This document shows positions 62,696-64,000 of a stretch of DNA of 64,000 bases, one piece after another (position 1 is the first letter of the stretch; each line of letters opens with the position of its first letter). The stretch spans positions 2,283,127 to 2,347,126 of the forward strand of contig JAINUG010000037.1 of NCBI GenBank assembly GCA_029706075.1. Direction: 5' to 3'. The stretch is from Aldrovandia affinis (Eukaryota > Chordata > Actinopteri > Notacanthiformes > Halosauridae). Made by a program: the position numbers and the translations under genes. Under the pieces are notes generated by a model. It saw only the letters and a list, made by a program, of their open reading frames with translations, was not told where the DNA came from and did not search any database.

Positions 62696-64000
62696 TGCTG
62701 GCATCAGAGGAGTGTGCTCATCTCAGCCACAGTGCTTCTTGTGTGGGCGTGGGGATAGCATAACGGCGACTCGAATGGTTGATGTTGAGGATAAGAAAGG
62801 GGAAAACCTTTGAGAAATTTTGAAAGTTAGTCGACTTTATAATAATGCTGGACGTGAGAGTTTTCCTAAGTCAGCAGTGAAGTGCAAATAGAAACAAATA
62901 GAAGAGTTGTTCTGCACACAACCGACCCTGAACCATTCTCTTATACGCACGATTAATTCAGGTCCTCGCTAACTGCAAGATGTGAAGCCCGCTGTGATCC
63001 CACTTTTGCCCTAACACAGACATTGGGAAACCCCCATCTTGGTTTGTATTTTGTGCATGAACAGAAACTTTTTAACGCTCCAAGATCAATTAACTTTGGC
63101 ACTGCAATGGAGATGTAGCCATGGTACAGATGCTATTATCAAATTGTATATTCTGTAAAGCATTGTAATGTTGTAGGAAAACATTTGTTCGGCACTGAGT
63201 CGCTGTGAGACAGACGGGCAACATCTTGAGACAAGGGGCTCGGTGGATGAACAGTCGGGCTCTTGTTCTGGGCGTTCGGTCTTCTTTTGAGTGTTGAGCA
63301 AATTAGTCCTGCTGTTCTTCGAGATTTGTCTTCCCCCAGCTGCACTACGGTGGCACAAGTGAGTTGATTCATTGCAATTAGACGGCACTGCATAGCTGAT
63401 TAAACAGAGCACCACGACTGATGAAATAACAGGGTCTCGGGATGTAGCCAGTGAGGCACCCCACCCCCCAAAAATAATTACTGTACCAGATTTCAGAGCA
63501 GTATCCAATTTACAGTGAGGGTGATGGTTGGCAGTGTGCCAGAGGGGGTCATTTCTGTTCTGGAGCCATCTCGGGACCCTTGGCAAACGGAGCAGTGGGA
63601 TTTTGCCCTGCCAGCTGTGAGGCACTGTTTGGTCGTCTGATTGTCAAACACAAAAGCCCTATTCTGGCAGCGGGGCAGTGATGGCTCTCTCAAATTCCAC
63701 TAATTCCTGGGAGCTGAAGTTGTGGAGAATCTGAGGGACGTTTACGGGACGTAGTTGAGGGAACAGGTTTCAAACCAAAGTGCGTTGCATGGTCCTGTTG
63801 TAGGCCATGGCCATTGTATACCTGCAAATTGTGCCACGTGGCATTTCCTGTGGGCTTTTTGAAAGTCACAGTGTTCTGCCCAAAGCCTCTCATTAACTCT
63901 TAATTTATGTGTTTGAGGTCTTCTCTCTGTCACGTGTTGACTTTAAATGTGACAGAAAGACAGCTCTATTGAGGTCTGCTGCATTCTGTAGATGTATTTT
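62696..64000. other. THSD4 intron, right edge
   Basis: No exon recognised. The 179-codon minus-strand frame at 63086-63625 does not resemble a known protein and has no visible splice or promoter support. Confidence 0.5.

Noticed and set aside
63086-63625. 179-codon minus-strand frame
   Set aside because: No similarity or motif, located in a THSD4 intron; likely accidental.

Overview
The window is nuclear DNA of a ray-finned fish, judged from split genes with GT-AG introns, vertebrate-type proteins, dense microsatellites, and tRNA-derived SINEs with the fish-type tail (a 'TAAGTCGCTYTGGATAARAG' core followed by TGTAA-like repeats). The lineage within teleosts cannot be fixed from sequence alone. 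The SINE tails resemble those of eels and other early-branching teleosts, but this is only a hint.

Layout. 1-4500: no recognised gene; CT and CA microsatellites and an inverted pair of SINE copies. 4595-7998 (+): TM2D3 in six coding exons. 9405-15306 (+): ADAL in ten coding exons, in tandem with TM2D3, with a dead Tc1/mariner transposon (10103-11631) in its first intron. 18590-22014 (-): LARP6 in three coding exons, tail to tail with ADAL. 23-48 kb: about 25 kb with no coding exon I can recognise, holding SINEs, a hAT-type MITE, microsatellites and one CpG-rich patch near 29.3 kb. 48-64 kb (+): 5' part of THSD4 (ADAMTSL6), with four coding exons at 53066-53388, 54124-54517, 56518-56620 and 59489-59625. 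The signal-peptide exon was not located and the gene runs off the right edge.

Functions. TM2D3 is a two-pass membrane protein linked to Notch signalling. ADAL deaminates N6-methyl-AMP. LARP6 binds collagen mRNAs and controls their translation. THSD4 is a secreted ADAMTS-like protein of fibrillin microfibrils. There is no operon logic here; these are ordinary neighbouring vertebrate genes. From memory, all four human orthologues lie on 15q but are spread out (TM2D3 15q26.3, ADAL 15q15.3, LARP6 and THSD4 15q23), so the compact order may be informative for synteny.

No undescribed multigene system was found. The most interesting signals are repeats placed directly against splice acceptors (THSD4 exons at 54124 and 56518, LARP6 exon 3), a long in-frame open stretch upstream of the LARP6 start, and a 30-bp exact duplication around a short insert in a THSD4 intron. 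All exon borders come from reading splice signals, phases and remembered human proteins; no alignment or transcript was available.
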